A stretch of DNA of 64,000 bases from Oscillospiraceae bacterium (GCA_015066175.1 SVOW01000005.1:115862-179861), one strand, 5' to 3'; counted from the stretch's first letter, positions 9,274 to 19,498 are shown. Numbers and translations: made by a program. The notes: generated by a model from the letters alone, not told the origin.

Positions 9274-9313
9274 AAAAATCTTCTGCGCAATTAAAACGCA
9301 GGAGATTTTTTGT
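9274..9313 (+). terminator. Rho-independent terminator
   Basis: AAAATCTTCTGCG…CGCAGGAGATTTTTTG. Confidence 0.75.
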
Positions 9314-9394
9314 TTGTTGTACTTGATTTATAAAACCAAAAGTGATATCATTACATTGTATGGTTATATTAGAAACTATAGGGAGGAAAATGAA

Positions 9395-12346
9395 ATGTTC
9401 AAAAAAGTGATTTCTGTATTTCTTGCTTTGACAATTGTCTTTGGATGTTTCTCCATGGCAATGACCGTTACAGCACGTCAGGTTGGCGTCGGTGGCGGTG
9501 CTGAAAGCTTCAATCCTGTTAAGTTTTCTCAGGATGTTGCAAGTGTCGGCAAGACAGATAATGTCAATGTTAACTTTGTAGCGAAAATCACTGATAAAAA
9601 CTATAAGGTTAAAATCAAATCTATCAGTGTTAACTTGCCTTTCCTTGAAGAAGGCGATGAATCAAACCTGACTGTTACTTATGCATCAGGTGATGTTGTT
9701 ACAGACGAAACAAAATATTCCGTAACAGGTTATATCACCGCATCAACAAACTCTGTTGCACGTTATACTGTTACATACGATATCCTTGATAAAAACGATA
9801 AAACAGTCTGGAAAAACCTTACAGGCTATGCTTATGGTCAGTTTTCAGGTTCAAATGAAAGAACAGGTGCTATAGGTACATATCCTGATAACCCCGGTCA
9901 GGTTCATTCAGGTGCTTACTTCACATCTATCGATAAACTTAACTCATGTTATGTTCAGGTTGGTTCTGCAGCACTTCTTTACACTCTGAAAACACAGCAC
10001 TTGTTCTTTACTTTCGATAAGAGAACAACAGAAACAAGTGTTATTTCAGGTAATGCACCTTCAACACTCCGTACTTATCCCGTTAACTGGCCCTCAGTTA
10101 TGTGGTGGCGTCAGGAAGCTGAAGGTACATGGCTTATGTGGTCAACTCCTGAATCAGGTTACTACAACTTTACTCTTGATATGAACGTCAATAACGCATC
10201 CTGGGATGAAGAAACAAATACAATTGTTTCAACAGAAATGTACTACCTTGACCAGTGGGACAGAATGAATGCAGAAGATATTACTGATAAAATTCTTGGC
10301 ATTGATGGTATGCTCTTACAGGGCTATTATGTTCAGAAAGGCAGATACACAGAAGATTCATGGAATAACCTTATGAGTGCAATGGATATGGCACATCAGG
10401 TTATGCTTACAACACCCGGACCGAACTACGGCTTTAAAATCGCCTGTCAGAACGGTACATATGCTGATGATAATCTTATCAGAGCTTTCAATAACCTTCA
10501 GGAAGCACCTTGTGACTGGGAAACATACAAAGACCCGATTGTAGGTGAAGGTGGTGCATGTGGTGCAGGCGGTTCAATTATTTACACTTGTATCTGCGGT
10601 AAAACAAAAACAGAATCAACAAGCACAGACAGCTGTACACCCTCAAGTGAATGGACGGAAATTACACCTGCAACCTGTACAAATCCCGGTATGGAAGCAC
10701 AGCTTTGTATTTATTGTTCAAGTGTTGTAAACACACGTGAGATTGAGCCTTTAGGCCATGAATATACAACTCAAGTTGTTCCTGCTGGCTGTTATACACA
10801 GGGTTATACAATTTACACTTGTATCAGAGGTGACCACGAGTATCAGGATGATTTCACTCCTGTAAGAGGTCACGTTCACGGTTATTATGAATATAAATAT
10901 CCCACAGCGATATTCGGTGGTTATAAAATTTCCCACTGTGCTGATTGTGATATAGTTATTTCAACTGAAGATATGGCAAAACCTGAAGGCACAATTGTTT
11001 TCAGTTTGCAGTCAAATGATAATACCTTCTTCACAACTGCTATGGATTTGAGTACAATGAAAACAACATTCTTCGTTCCGAAAAAGGCAGTCATTGATAC
11101 AAGCGGTGTTAAAACAGACCTTTTAGTAGACGAAATTCCTGCTCTCAGTATTGAAAACTACAAAGGTCAGGTGCTGACTTATCAGGGCGGTGCAACCGCA
11201 GAATCAGGCAAAGAATTCAACTTTGAAGATTATTTTAATGGTTTCTCAAATGCTGAATTAGCAGGCCGTGTTATAACTTATAACGAGAAAAACGAAGAAA
11301 CAGTGTTAGGCTTCAATTATAACATTACAACAAAATCAGATGAAAACGAGCTTTATGTAATCAGTGCAACACCTACTGACGAAGAAGCTATCGGTGCTAC
11401 AATGACAGAGTTGCTTTCTCATTTCTCTTCTGAAAAAATCAGAGCAAATGACAAACTTCCGGAAGATGAGGATATGAGAAACCTCATTACAAACCAGATT
11501 AAACTTCCCGGTTCAGCATATATTCAGACAGGTACAACAAAACTTACTCTTGAAGACCCCGAAGAAGTATATACATTCAGCAAGGTTATGGACAGACCCA
11601 CTTTTGTTTATGAAGATGCTGAAGCAACAGACGCACAGGTTGAAATCTTCCTTCCTGTGGGAACAAGTTTCTTAATCGGTAACCATAGGGTAATACTTCA
11701 GGATTTCGTAACACTCAAGCTTTCAGGCTGCGGTGAAAATGAAACTGTTGAAAGTCTTGTTGCTGACCTTGAAGCATGCACAACAGGTGATGAAATAATT
11801 GAAACTGTAACAATTTTCCTTGCAGAACTTCTTAACTCTGCAAACCGTCAGGAAAACCTTGCACTTGATATCGTTATCAATCCTGCAGGCTACAGTGTTT
11901 CAGGTACAGTTGAAAGCTTTGCTCCCTATGAAGGTGCAGACGGCACTGAAATGTCCTCTGTCGTATTGTTACAGGATGGCGAAATTGTTGATTGGGTAGA
12001 CGTTATGGGCGAAGGCGTTCAAGAATTCAGATTCGACAGCGTTAAAAGCGGTACATATACTGTTGAAGTTATAAAATTCAACCATGTAGTGCGCACATAT
12101 GAACTTGTTGTTGAAGGCGATGAAATAACAGGTCTTGAATATAAGATTCACCTTTACGGCGATATTGACGGTAACGGTAAACTGAACGTTATGGACTATT
12201 CAAAAGTTCTTCGTCATGTTAAAAAGACTCAGGCTCTCGAAGGCTATGAACTTCTTTGTGCAGATGTAGACGGAAACGAAAAAGTTAACGTTATGGACTA
12301 CACTGCAATTCTCAGACACGTTAAGAAAATAGAATCTCTCTGGTAA
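9395..12346 (+). CDS. Large secreted dockerin protein, tandem paralog of 6824
   Basis: ATG at 9395 after gggagg RBS; shared N-terminal GVGGGAESFNPVKF… and YVQKGRYTEDSWNNLM…; C-terminal GDIDGNGKLNVMDYSKVLRHV…ADVDGNEKVNVMDYTAILRHV dockerin. Confidence 0.8.
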   Translation: MFKKVISVFLALTIVFGCFSMAMTVTARQVGVGGGAESFNPVKFSQDVASVGKTDNVNVNFVAKITDKNYKVKIKSISVNLPFLEEGDESNLTVTYASGDVVTDETKYSVTGYITASTNSVARYTVTYDILDKNDKTVWKNLTGYAYGQFSGSNERTGAIGTYPDNPGQVHSGAYFTSIDKLNSCYVQVGSAALLYTLKTQHLFFTFDKRTTETSVISGNAPSTLRTYPVNWPSVMWWRQEAEGTWLMWSTPESGYYNFTLDMNVNNASWDEETNTIVSTEMYYLDQWDRMNAEDITDKILGIDGMLLQGYYVQKGRYTEDSWNNLMSAMDMAHQVMLTTPGPNYGFKIACQNGTYADDNLIRAFNNLQEAPCDWETYKDPIVGEGGACGAGGSIIYTCICGKTKTESTSTDSCTPSSEWTEITPATCTNPGMEAQLCIYCSSVVNTREIEPLGHEYTTQVVPAGCYTQGYTIYTCIRGDHEYQDDFTPVRGHVHGYYEYKYPTAIFGGYKISHCADCDIVISTEDMAKPEGTIVFSLQSNDNTFFTTAMDLSTMKTTFFVPKKAVIDTSGVKTDLLVDEIPALSIENYKGQVLTYQGGATAESGKEFNFEDYFNGFSNAELAGRVITYNEKNEETVLGFNYNITTKSDENELYVISATPTDEEAIGATMTELLSHFSSEKIRANDKLPEDEDMRNLITNQIKLPGSAYIQTGTTKLTLEDPEEVYTFSKVMDRPTFVYEDAEATDAQVEIFLPVGTSFLIGNHRVILQDFVTLKLSGCGENETVESLVADLEACTTGDEIIETVTIFLAELLNSANRQENLALDIVINPAGYSVSGTVESFAPYEGADGTEMSSVVLLQDGEIVDWVDVMGEGVQEFRFDSVKSGTYTVEVIKFNHVVRTYELVVEGDEITGLEYKIHLYGDIDGNGKLNVMDYSKVLRHVKKTQALEGYELLCADVDGNEKVNVMDYTAILRHVKKIESLW

Positions 12347-12351
12347 TTAAA

Positions 12352-12386
12352 TCAAAAGGTACATTCTTAACTGAATGTACCTTTTT
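12352..12386 (+). terminator. Rho-independent terminator
   Basis: AAAAGGTACATTC-ttaact-GAATGTACCTTTTT. Confidence 0.8.
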
Positions 12387-12400
12387 CAATAGGTGATGAT

Positions 12401-13261
12401 ATGAAAATATTGAATTTCGGTTCATTGAATACAGACCATGTTTATAAGGTTAAAAATTTTGTAACGCCGGGTGAAACAATAAAATCAACTCAGTATATCA
12501 AAAAAGTCGGCGGAAAAGGTCTTAACCAATCTATTGCTATAAAAAGGGCAGGACACGACGTTTTTCATGCAGGTGCAGTGGGTGAAGACGGACAGATGCT
12601 TGTTGATTTTCTCAAAAAAGATAATGTCAACACAGATAACGTGAAACTTTCTGAAATTCCCACAGGTCATGCAATAATTCAGGTTGATGAAAAAGGTGAA
12701 AACTGCATTCTTCTTTATGGCGGTGCAAATCAGAATATCAGTGAAAGTTTTGCAGACGAAGTTTTGCAAGATTTTTCTCAGGGAGATTATATTGTTTTGC
12801 AGAACGAAACAAACATTGTGCCGTGTGTTATAGAAAAGGCTTATGAAAAGGGTATGAAAATTATTTTCAACCCATCTCCCATAACTGAAACTATTTTGAA
12901 TTTTCCATTGGGAAAAGTCAGTTTGTTTATTCTCAACGAAGTTGAAGGTGAGGCACTGACAGGTGAAAGCAATGAAGATAAAATAATTTTAAGTCTTCTT
13001 GAAAAATATCCTTCAGCAGAATTTGTGCTGACACTCGGAAGTAAGGGGGCTATATACTTCAATAAAACACAAAAAATTGCAGTTGAAGCCGAAAAAGTTG
13101 AAGTGGTGGACACTACTGCTGCAGGCGATACGTTCACAGGCTATTTTATTGCGAATATTGCAATGGGCAAAAGTGTAAATGAAGCTCTTTCTATTGCAAC
13201 AAAAGCTGCTGCCAAAGCTGTTACAACATTAGGTGCTGCAGAATCAATTCCCTATATGTAA
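12401..13261 (+). CDS. PfkB-family carbohydrate kinase (ribokinase-like)
   Basis: LNFGSLNTDHVYKV…KKVGGKGLNQSIAIKRAG and C-terminal DTTAAGDTFTGYF. Confidence 0.93.
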   Translation: MKILNFGSLNTDHVYKVKNFVTPGETIKSTQYIKKVGGKGLNQSIAIKRAGHDVFHAGAVGEDGQMLVDFLKKDNVNTDNVKLSEIPTGHAIIQVDEKGENCILLYGGANQNISESFADEVLQDFSQGDYIVLQNETNIVPCVIEKAYEKGMKIIFNPSPITETILNFPLGKVSLFILNEVEGEALTGESNEDKIILSLLEKYPSAEFVLTLGSKGAIYFNKTQKIAVEAEKVEVVDTTAAGDTFTGYFIANIAMGKSVNEALSIATKAAAKAVTTLGAAESIPYM

Positions 13262-13269
13262 ATAAGAAA

Positions 13270-13305
13270 GCATCAGTTGACTAAAAAACAACCGATGCCT
13301 TTTTT
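13270..13305. terminator. Bidirectional terminator between convergent genes
   Basis: GCATCAGTTG-actaaaaaa-CAACCGATGCCTTTTTT. Confidence 0.7.
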
Positions 13306-14038
13306 ATCTGAAAATTAAAAACAAAACACCATAAATAAGTGGCTGATGAATCATATAAATATAAAGGGTGTTTCTGCCGATAAATTCAAGTGGTCTGCAG
13401 GAAACAAAAGAAAGGTGTTTCAATAAATCTTTTCTTTTGAAAATTTTATATAAAAAGTAACCGCAGAAAAACAAGAAAATCCATGGAATAAACGGTACAT
13501 AATCACCTGAGAAAAAACCATAATGGGGAAATCCGAAAAATGCCGTTAATTCATTCTGATATAAAGAATCAGGGATTTTGCATAATTCGGTGCCGAAAAT
13601 AGATATTTTTCTGAACATAATATCTTTGGTCAATATAAAGTTTATGAAAGAAAAAATCAGCCCTGCATACGGATGAATCTTTTTCAGATTTTTATCAACA
13701 GGAATAGTTATCAGCATTGCTGTGCCGAGGAAACAGAGTACGCCGAAAATAATGAAATTTTCGGGCATAAAAATATAAGTCACAATGGTTATGATAGCTG
13801 CGCAGATAATCACCGTAATCGCCCTTTTAAGGCGTTTTTTGCCAAGATTAAAGCAGAATCCTGAAAGTAAAACAAAAGTCCACAGAATGCTTTGCTGCCA
13901 TATTTCGCCGGCATCGCTTTTAAACCACTGCAAGTCAATTCCGAAAATGTAAACAAGATCCCACACAGCATGGAAAATAATCATACTGATAAGTGCAAAT
14001 GCACGTAAAATATCTAAAGAAGTATATCTGTTTCTCAT
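13304..14038 (-). CDS. Multipass membrane protein, heparan-alpha-glucosaminide N-acetyltransferase/DUF1624-like
   Basis: RYTSLDILRAFALISMIIFHAVWDL opening and multiple hydrophobic helices. Confidence 0.75.
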   Translation of the reverse strand: MRNRYTSLDILRAFALISMIIFHAVWDLVYIFGIDLQWFKSDAGEIWQQSILWTFVLLSGFCFNLGKKRLKRAITVIICAAIITIVTYIFMPENFIIFGVLCFLGTAMLITIPVDKNLKKIHPYAGLIFSFINFILTKDIMFRKISIFGTELCKIPDSLYQNELTAFFGFPHYGFFSGDYVPFIPWIFLFFCGYFLYKIFKRKDLLKHLSFVSCRPLEFIGRNTLYIYMIHQPLIYGVLFLIFR

Positions 14039-14041
14039 AAT

Positions 14042-15010
14042 TTATTTACCGTTATACGATGTCAGGTTGAAGTCTTTTATGTCTATTGTGCAATCGTAAT
14101 TACCATGAATTTCAAAACCGATGTTAGTGCCGCCGATATAGAAATCTTCTTTTTTTACTTCTCTTGAGAATGTGTTTGATTTGTTTGCTTCTTTCATAGC
14201 TTTATCAATGTGGGGTGTAAGGTCAACTTCAACGTGCACCCATTCGTCAGAAACATAAGGTTTGCCGTTTCTGTAAAGAGATTTTCTGTCAGAGCCGTAG
14301 GTATCTTTTGAAGAAAGGCAGTAAATCATCTGTCCGCTTGCCTTATCCAATGCCCATACTTCATCTGTAGGGCCTCTGTCATCAAAAAGGCTCACACCAA
14401 ACCAGATAAACTCGTTTTTTTCAGTGCCTTTCAGATAAAAATAAGCAAGGAATTGTGTTGCGTTCACTCCGTCTTCATTTGTTGTGTCAACAAAATCTTT
14501 AAGTCTTATATCAAGGCTTAAAATAATTCTGTCTGCTGAACAGTTGTAAAAAGCTTTGTCACTATCACTTAAAGACTGATAATCACATAGAGGTGATTGT
14601 TCAAGAAGCAGGTGAGGCCAGTTTTCATAAGTTGCTGCCTCGCCGTTATATACATTGCTTGCGTTAAGTCGCATAGAAATTGATTTATCTTCAGGGTTAT
14701 ATGTCACGGTTTTAGTTGTTCCGTCAGTGATAGTGTATTTATCGCTTTCAATTCTGCTTTCCCACAGACAATTTCCACTGCTCCATTGTGCAATCATCCA
14801 TTGTGGTTTTTCACCGTTTTCATTATAGACAAAATCGCCCAGTGCAATTCCCACACCGTTTTCTGTATGCTGCGACATTACAGTAAATCCGTTTTCAAAG
14901 CCTGCATCATTAAAAAGCTTTTTTGATTCATAATTTTTAAGGGGAATGCCGAAAAAAGATGTAATTGTCAGAATAATCATAAAAATAAAAGATGTAATCC
15001 GGCTTATCAT
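14042..15010 (-). CDS. Secreted protein of unknown function with probable beta-rich extracellular domain
   Basis: N-terminal hydrophobic segment MISRITSFIFMIILTITSFFGI; no family recognised. Confidence 0.5.
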   Translation of the reverse strand: MISRITSFIFMIILTITSFFGIPLKNYESKKLFNDAGFENGFTVMSQHTENGVGIALGDFVYNENGEKPQWMIAQWSSGNCLWESRIESDKYTITDGTTKTVTYNPEDKSISMRLNASNVYNGEAATYENWPHLLLEQSPLCDYQSLSDSDKAFYNCSADRIILSLDIRLKDFVDTTNEDGVNATQFLAYFYLKGTEKNEFIWFGVSLFDDRGPTDEVWALDKASGQMIYCLSSKDTYGSDRKSLYRNGKPYVSDEWVHVEVDLTPHIDKAMKEANKSNTFSREVKKEDFYIGGTNIGFEIHGNYDCTIDIKDFNLTSYNGK

Positions 15011-15049
15011 ATAAAAACCTCCCTGAGAAATCCTATATTCAGATTATAA

Positions 15050-15082
15050 CAAAAAGGCAGCCTTATAACAAGACTGCCTTAA
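15050..15082 (-). terminator. Rho-independent terminator
   Basis: AAGGCAGCCTT…AAGACTGCCTT with flanking A/T runs. Confidence 0.6.
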
Positions 15083-15096
15083 TATATTTTTTGCAA

Positions 15097-15603
15097 TTAT
15101 TTTTTACTTAAGATATCTTTGATATCTTTGAGGAGTTTTTCCTGATTGAGTGTGCTTTCTTCAAGCTGTGCCTGACGTGCTTTAACTGCTTCAAGTTCAG
15201 CGTCAGCTTTTGCTTTTTCTTCAGCAGCTTTCTTTTCTTCTTCTGCAATTTTAGCAGCATCGAGTTTGTTCTTAACTTTCATAATTACGCGAAGAACAAG
15301 GAAAATGCAGAATGCTGTGATAATGAAATCAATAATTGTCTGAATCCATGCGCCCCACATAAATGCAACTTCAGGAGTAACAACTTCGCCGGTTTTAGGG
15401 TCAAGAACAGCTTCTTCCATAACGGTTTTCCAGTTTGCAAGGTCGCCTGAGTTCATAAACAAACCAACGAAGGGGTTGATGATGTTTTCAACAAGACCTG
15501 TTACGATTTTGCCGAAAGAACCACCGATTACAACGCCGACAGCCATATCAATGATATTGCCTTTTGTGATAAACTCTTTGAACTCTTTAAAAAAGTTTTT
15601 CAT
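15097..15603 (-). CDS. mscL: Large-conductance mechanosensitive channel
   Basis: MKNFFKEFKEFITKGNIIDMAVGVVIGGSFGKIVTGLVENIINPFVG. Confidence 0.96.
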   Translation of the reverse strand: MKNFFKEFKEFITKGNIIDMAVGVVIGGSFGKIVTGLVENIINPFVGLFMNSGDLANWKTVMEEAVLDPKTGEVVTPEVAFMWGAWIQTIIDFIITAFCIFLVLRVIMKVKNKLDAAKIAEEEKKAAEEKAKADAELEAVKARQAQLEESTLNQEKLLKDIKDILSKK

Positions 15604-15695
15604 TTTCTACCATCCTTTTACAATTTTTTTATCATTGTAACATAATATTACAATAATTTCAATCTACTTGAGGAAAAAATTTGAAGTCAGATGAA

Positions 15696-15722
15696 AAAAC
15701 AGCAGTAAAACTGCTGTTTTTT
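15696..15722 (-). terminator. Terminator hairpin after the ABC permease gene
   Basis: AAACAGCAG-taaaa-CTGCTGTTT. Confidence 0.65.
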
Positions 15723-15724
15723 TG

Positions 15725-18196
15725 TTATTCAATAATACCTTCTGCAAGTTTTGTTTTAAGTTCATCAGTCAGCACGCTGTCTGGTATAAACAGATTCATA
15801 CAGATGTGATTGCTTGTATCAGTTGTCATTTTAATAAAATATCCGGGAGTTGTTGCAAGATAAATCGGATATGCATTTTCGCGTATATAATTTATTTCGC
15901 TTTCTGTCAGATTATATACAATGTGTGACCCGGGCAGAGTAACATCAACAGACTTTTCGTAACAATATGATTCAACATATGCGTCATCATATGATATTCC
16001 GTTAAACAGCATATTGAAGTTTCTCCACTTTGAAATCGAAAGTTTTATAAAAGAGGAGTTATTGTGCGTTGCTTCAACAGTCGTTATTGAAACTGTTTTA
16101 TCAATCTCAAAGTATTTATAAATGCCGACTGATTTTGCCCACTGAATTGTGTTTACCATTTCCTGCGAAATGTGTATGCTCATCTCACCATCAAGGTGCA
16201 TAAGTTTGTAGGGGAGTGTTGCGTAAGAAAGTTCAGAAGCCAATCCGTCGATTATAGGCTCACCATTTGCATCGTTGTAATTGTTGATTATTTCATAATC
16301 GTTTCTGATTGTGAGAAGACCAAGACTTTTTTCTTTTGGTTGATAAAGAGTCAGTATCGGTAATTGTTCAACATCTTTTCTGTAAGCTTCAAGCAAATCG
16401 TTTATCTGCTGTGCTGTCAGTTCAATGTTATGTGCAGACGTAAAGTCGTTTGAAAAAACAGTTAAATATTTCCCAAAAGAGTAATCGTCTTCCTCAACAT
16501 CAGGTGCGTTAATTTTTTGTATAATGTTATCAAGATTTGATACAATACTGTTTTTAATGTTTTCTTCAACGCCATTGCAGGAAAGCATTTTTTCTATAAT
16601 CTGCGGTGTGATGTTACGATAAGTTCTTAAAACAGTTTTACCGTTTGTGAGAGTGTATTCAAGTGTGATTACAGAACCGATTTTTGTTTGAGTATAGTCT
16701 GATGAGATTTTTGCATTATCTGCTTTTATAAGGTCTTTGTGAAGTTCACGTATATCGTCAATGTCTTCCTTTGTATCAATGAGATAAAAATTTTCGCCTG
16801 AAAAATTATTCAGATATATAGGGATAGAAAACTGTGAATCTACATCGCACAATTCGTTGCCGTAATAGCCGTAATAGTCATCTGCAAACGCACTTATTCT
16901 GACGTATTTTACTTTTTCAAGGTCAGGGATTTTATTTGTATATCCGAAAAATCCTGTTGAAAAAATTGTTGCAAAAAGAATTACTATTGCACTGTAAACG
17001 GGGAAGAATCTCGCCTCTTCTTTCAATCTTATTTTTGAAAGTTTTGAAAGAATAAGGTTTACGATCAGGCAGACAAGGAGAGAAACCACAAGCGAAATAA
17101 GTATAAAAAGCCATGTAAGACCTTTGGTGAAATCTCTGCATCTTGTTACACCAAGTGACGAAAAGGCTGCAATCATTGTAGCAAAGAAAATTCTGTAAAG
17201 TGGTTTGCTTGTGGCAAAAAAGCCAATGTTTTCAGCCTTTTTGTTGTTAAACAGATACGTTGCAAGAAATGCAAGTCCGATAAGAATAACGGTCCACACA
17301 ATAACGGGGATAAAATCAGGGCTTTGCCATGTTTCAAGAGATGTGAAAAACCACATTTCATCATTACTTCCTGTATAAAGACAATAGCTGAGTTTGCCAA
17401 CTTCCGTTGCACTATGTGCGAGTGAGTTAAGGAATGATGTTTTTCCGAGAAATGTTGAAATAAAGCTGTCAATAAAAATTTCATCGTATAAAGATCTATG
17501 AGCAAATCCGCCTCCTGTGAGCAAACCTTCGCTGAACATGCAGATGCAGAAAGTGAATATAGCGGAAATTGAATTGAGGAAAAATGCAAAGAAAGCGCCT
17601 TCGAAAAACATTCCCGAAAGTATCATTGCAATGGCAGATAATGTATATGCGATCAATGATACATTGCATAGTGCAGAAACTGAAAAAACAGCTGCACACA
17701 GCAATTCTTTTGAAATTCCGAAAACAAGGGAATTGATAATAAAAGAAGTTGCCAGCGGAACAACAGTCATAAAAATTACCGCTGTTGCACCTGAAAGATA
17801 AGTTGAGGTAAAAAGTTTTGTTCTTGATAATCCGAGAGAGTAGTAAACATTGGCAGTCTTTTTGCCTGTTAAATCTCTGAAAGTCATAATTGCACAAAGA
17901 ATCGCAGCAATAATAACTGTCATGTACATCAGAATTGTTGTGTCAGGAAAGGTTTCTTCAACAGGGCCAATGTAGCCGAAGAGAATATATCGTATATTTT
18001 CAATATTCATGAAAGCAGAGTCGTGGATATACTCATATCTGTCAGGATTTGAAAGGGTGATCATTTCAGAAACAGGAGAAATAACCGTTATAGCAAACAT
18101 AATTATTGTTCCGATAAGCGGGAAAAATAACGAACTTTTTAATCTGCTTTTATACATCGAATTAAATTTTTTGTCAGAAAATTTTAGTAATGTCAT
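15725..18196 (-). CDS. ABC transporter permease with large extracytoplasmic domain
   Basis: Many TM helices; directly downstream of and overlapping the ATPase gene at 18174. Confidence 0.75.
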   Translation of the reverse strand: MTLLKFSDKKFNSMYKSRLKSSLFFPLIGTIIMFAITVISPVSEMITLSNPDRYEYIHDSAFMNIENIRYILFGYIGPVEETFPDTTILMYMTVIIAAILCAIMTFRDLTGKKTANVYYSLGLSRTKLFTSTYLSGATAVIFMTVVPLATSFIINSLVFGISKELLCAAVFSVSALCNVSLIAYTLSAIAMILSGMFFEGAFFAFFLNSISAIFTFCICMFSEGLLTGGGFAHRSLYDEIFIDSFISTFLGKTSFLNSLAHSATEVGKLSYCLYTGSNDEMWFFTSLETWQSPDFIPVIVWTVILIGLAFLATYLFNNKKAENIGFFATSKPLYRIFFATMIAAFSSLGVTRCRDFTKGLTWLFILISLVVSLLVCLIVNLILSKLSKIRLKEEARFFPVYSAIVILFATIFSTGFFGYTNKIPDLEKVKYVRISAFADDYYGYYGNELCDVDSQFSIPIYLNNFSGENFYLIDTKEDIDDIRELHKDLIKADNAKISSDYTQTKIGSVITLEYTLTNGKTVLRTYRNITPQIIEKMLSCNGVEENIKNSIVSNLDNIIQKINAPDVEEDDYSFGKYLTVFSNDFTSAHNIELTAQQINDLLEAYRKDVEQLPILTLYQPKEKSLGLLTIRNDYEIINNYNDANGEPIIDGLASELSYATLPYKLMHLDGEMSIHISQEMVNTIQWAKSVGIYKYFEIDKTVSITTVEATHNNSSFIKLSISKWRNFNMLFNGISYDDAYVESYCYEKSVDVTLPGSHIVYNLTESEINYIRENAYPIYLATTPGYFIKMTTDTSNHICMNLFIPDSVLTDELKTKLAEGIIE

Positions 18197-19070
18197 AACT
18201 CAGAGCCTCCATTTCATTAAGGAATATTTCTTCAAGTGTCAGCGGATATTTTTCGAGAAGCAGGGGAGCCATATCAGCAAGTTTTTCTTCAACTTCGTCA
18301 TAATCTCCTGCAATCACCATAGTGATGATTTTTCCGTCACGTTTGAAGTTTTTTATATCAAATCCGGGGAAATCTTCTTTGTCGCGTTTGTCATTGAAAA
18401 TAACTCTGAATTTGCAAACACTTGCGCTCATATCGTCAACAGAAGTGTTGATAACAAGTTTTTTGCCGTTAATAAGACCTACATGGTCACACATATTTTC
18501 AAGTTCATGAAGATTGTGTGAAGAAATAATAACAATTGCATTTGTTTCGCGTGTGTATTCAATAATCAGGTCACGCATCAATGTTCTTTTCGCAGGGTCA
18601 AGTCCGTCAAAAGATTCGTCAAGCAAAAGCACCTCAGGTCTTGTTGATAAGGCAAGCACCATTTCTGCCTGTCTTTGCATACCTTTTGAAAATCCGTTGA
18701 GTCTTTTTGTTGTGTCAAGGCCGAAAATTTCTGACAGTTTTTTATAAGTATCAAAATTGAAGTTTTTATAAAAGCCGGCATAAAACTGTGCCATTTTATC
18801 CATAGTGGAATTTGCAACAAAATATATTTCGTCAGCAACATAAAAAATCTTTTCTTTGATGTTGCCGTTGTCTGCAATTATTTCACCATTAAGTTTAACT
18901 GTACCGTCAGTTGCTCTGTATACGTCGGCAATTGTTTTTAGCAAGGTGGTTTTGCCGGCTCCGTTATATCCAACAAGACCGTAAATCGAACCTTTTTGTA
19001 CAGTGAAAGTCATATTTTCAAGTGCTGTAAAATCGCCGAATTTTTTAGTAATATTATTAATTTCAATCAT
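18174..19070 (-). CDS. ABC transporter ATP-binding protein
   Basis: Walker A GYNGAGKTTLLKT; signature FSKGMQRQ; Walker B VLLLDESFDGLD. Confidence 0.95.
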   Translation of the reverse strand: MIEINNITKKFGDFTALENMTFTVQKGSIYGLVGYNGAGKTTLLKTIADVYRATDGTVKLNGEIIADNGNIKEKIFYVADEIYFVANSTMDKMAQFYAGFYKNFNFDTYKKLSEIFGLDTTKRLNGFSKGMQRQAEMVLALSTRPEVLLLDESFDGLDPAKRTLMRDLIIEYTRETNAIVIISSHNLHELENMCDHVGLINGKKLVINTSVDDMSASVCKFRVIFNDKRDKEDFPGFDIKNFKRDGKIITMVIAGDYDEVEEKLADMAPLLLEKYPLTLEEIFLNEMEALSYDITKIF

Positions 19071-19073
19071 AGA

Positions 19074-19451
19074 TTACTTTTCCTCCTTAAAGATTTTTTC
19101 TATTAATTCAAGTACATCTTCTTTTTTTATTCCTTTAGGAATAGCTGAAACAATAGCGTGGTTTATTTCGTCCAGTGCTTTTTCTTTTATACGGGTGTTT
19201 TTGAAAGCATTTTCGCTTACAAAACTACCCTTGCCAGGCACTGAATAAATTACTCCCATTTCTTCTAATTCCTGTATCGCGCGTTTTACAGTATTCACAT
19301 TTACTTTTGTTTCAGAAGAAAGTGCACGTATCGACGGCAATTGTTCATCAGTTTTAAGTATACCAAGTTGTATGAGAGTCATAAGTTGGTTTTTAATCTG
19401 CTCATAAACAGGTAAACGGCTTTTATAATCAATGTTTATCAATTTATACAC
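19074..19451 (-). CDS. GntR-family transcriptional regulator (YtrA-like, short)
   Basis: YKSRLPVYEQIKNQLMTLIQLGILKTDEQLPSIRALSSETKVNVNTVKRAIQELEEMGVIYSVPGKGSFV. Confidence 0.94.
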   Translation of the reverse strand: MYKLINIDYKSRLPVYEQIKNQLMTLIQLGILKTDEQLPSIRALSSETKVNVNTVKRAIQELEEMGVIYSVPGKGSFVSENAFKNTRIKEKALDEINHAIVSAIPKGIKKEDVLELIEKIFKEEK

Positions 19452-19467
19452 CCCGATTATTACTGTG

Positions 19468-19498
19468 CTAACTGTGATAGTATTGCTATTACAGTTAG
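19468..19498. promoter_or_regulatory. Palindromic GntR/YtrA-type operator
   Basis: CTAACTGTGATAG-tattg-CTATTACAGTTAG (12/13 arm identity), abutting the -10 of the operon promoter. Confidence 0.75.

Noticed and set aside
17173-17897. Overlapping minus/plus ORFs within the ABC permease
   Set aside because: Alternative frames of the permease gene, no coding signature
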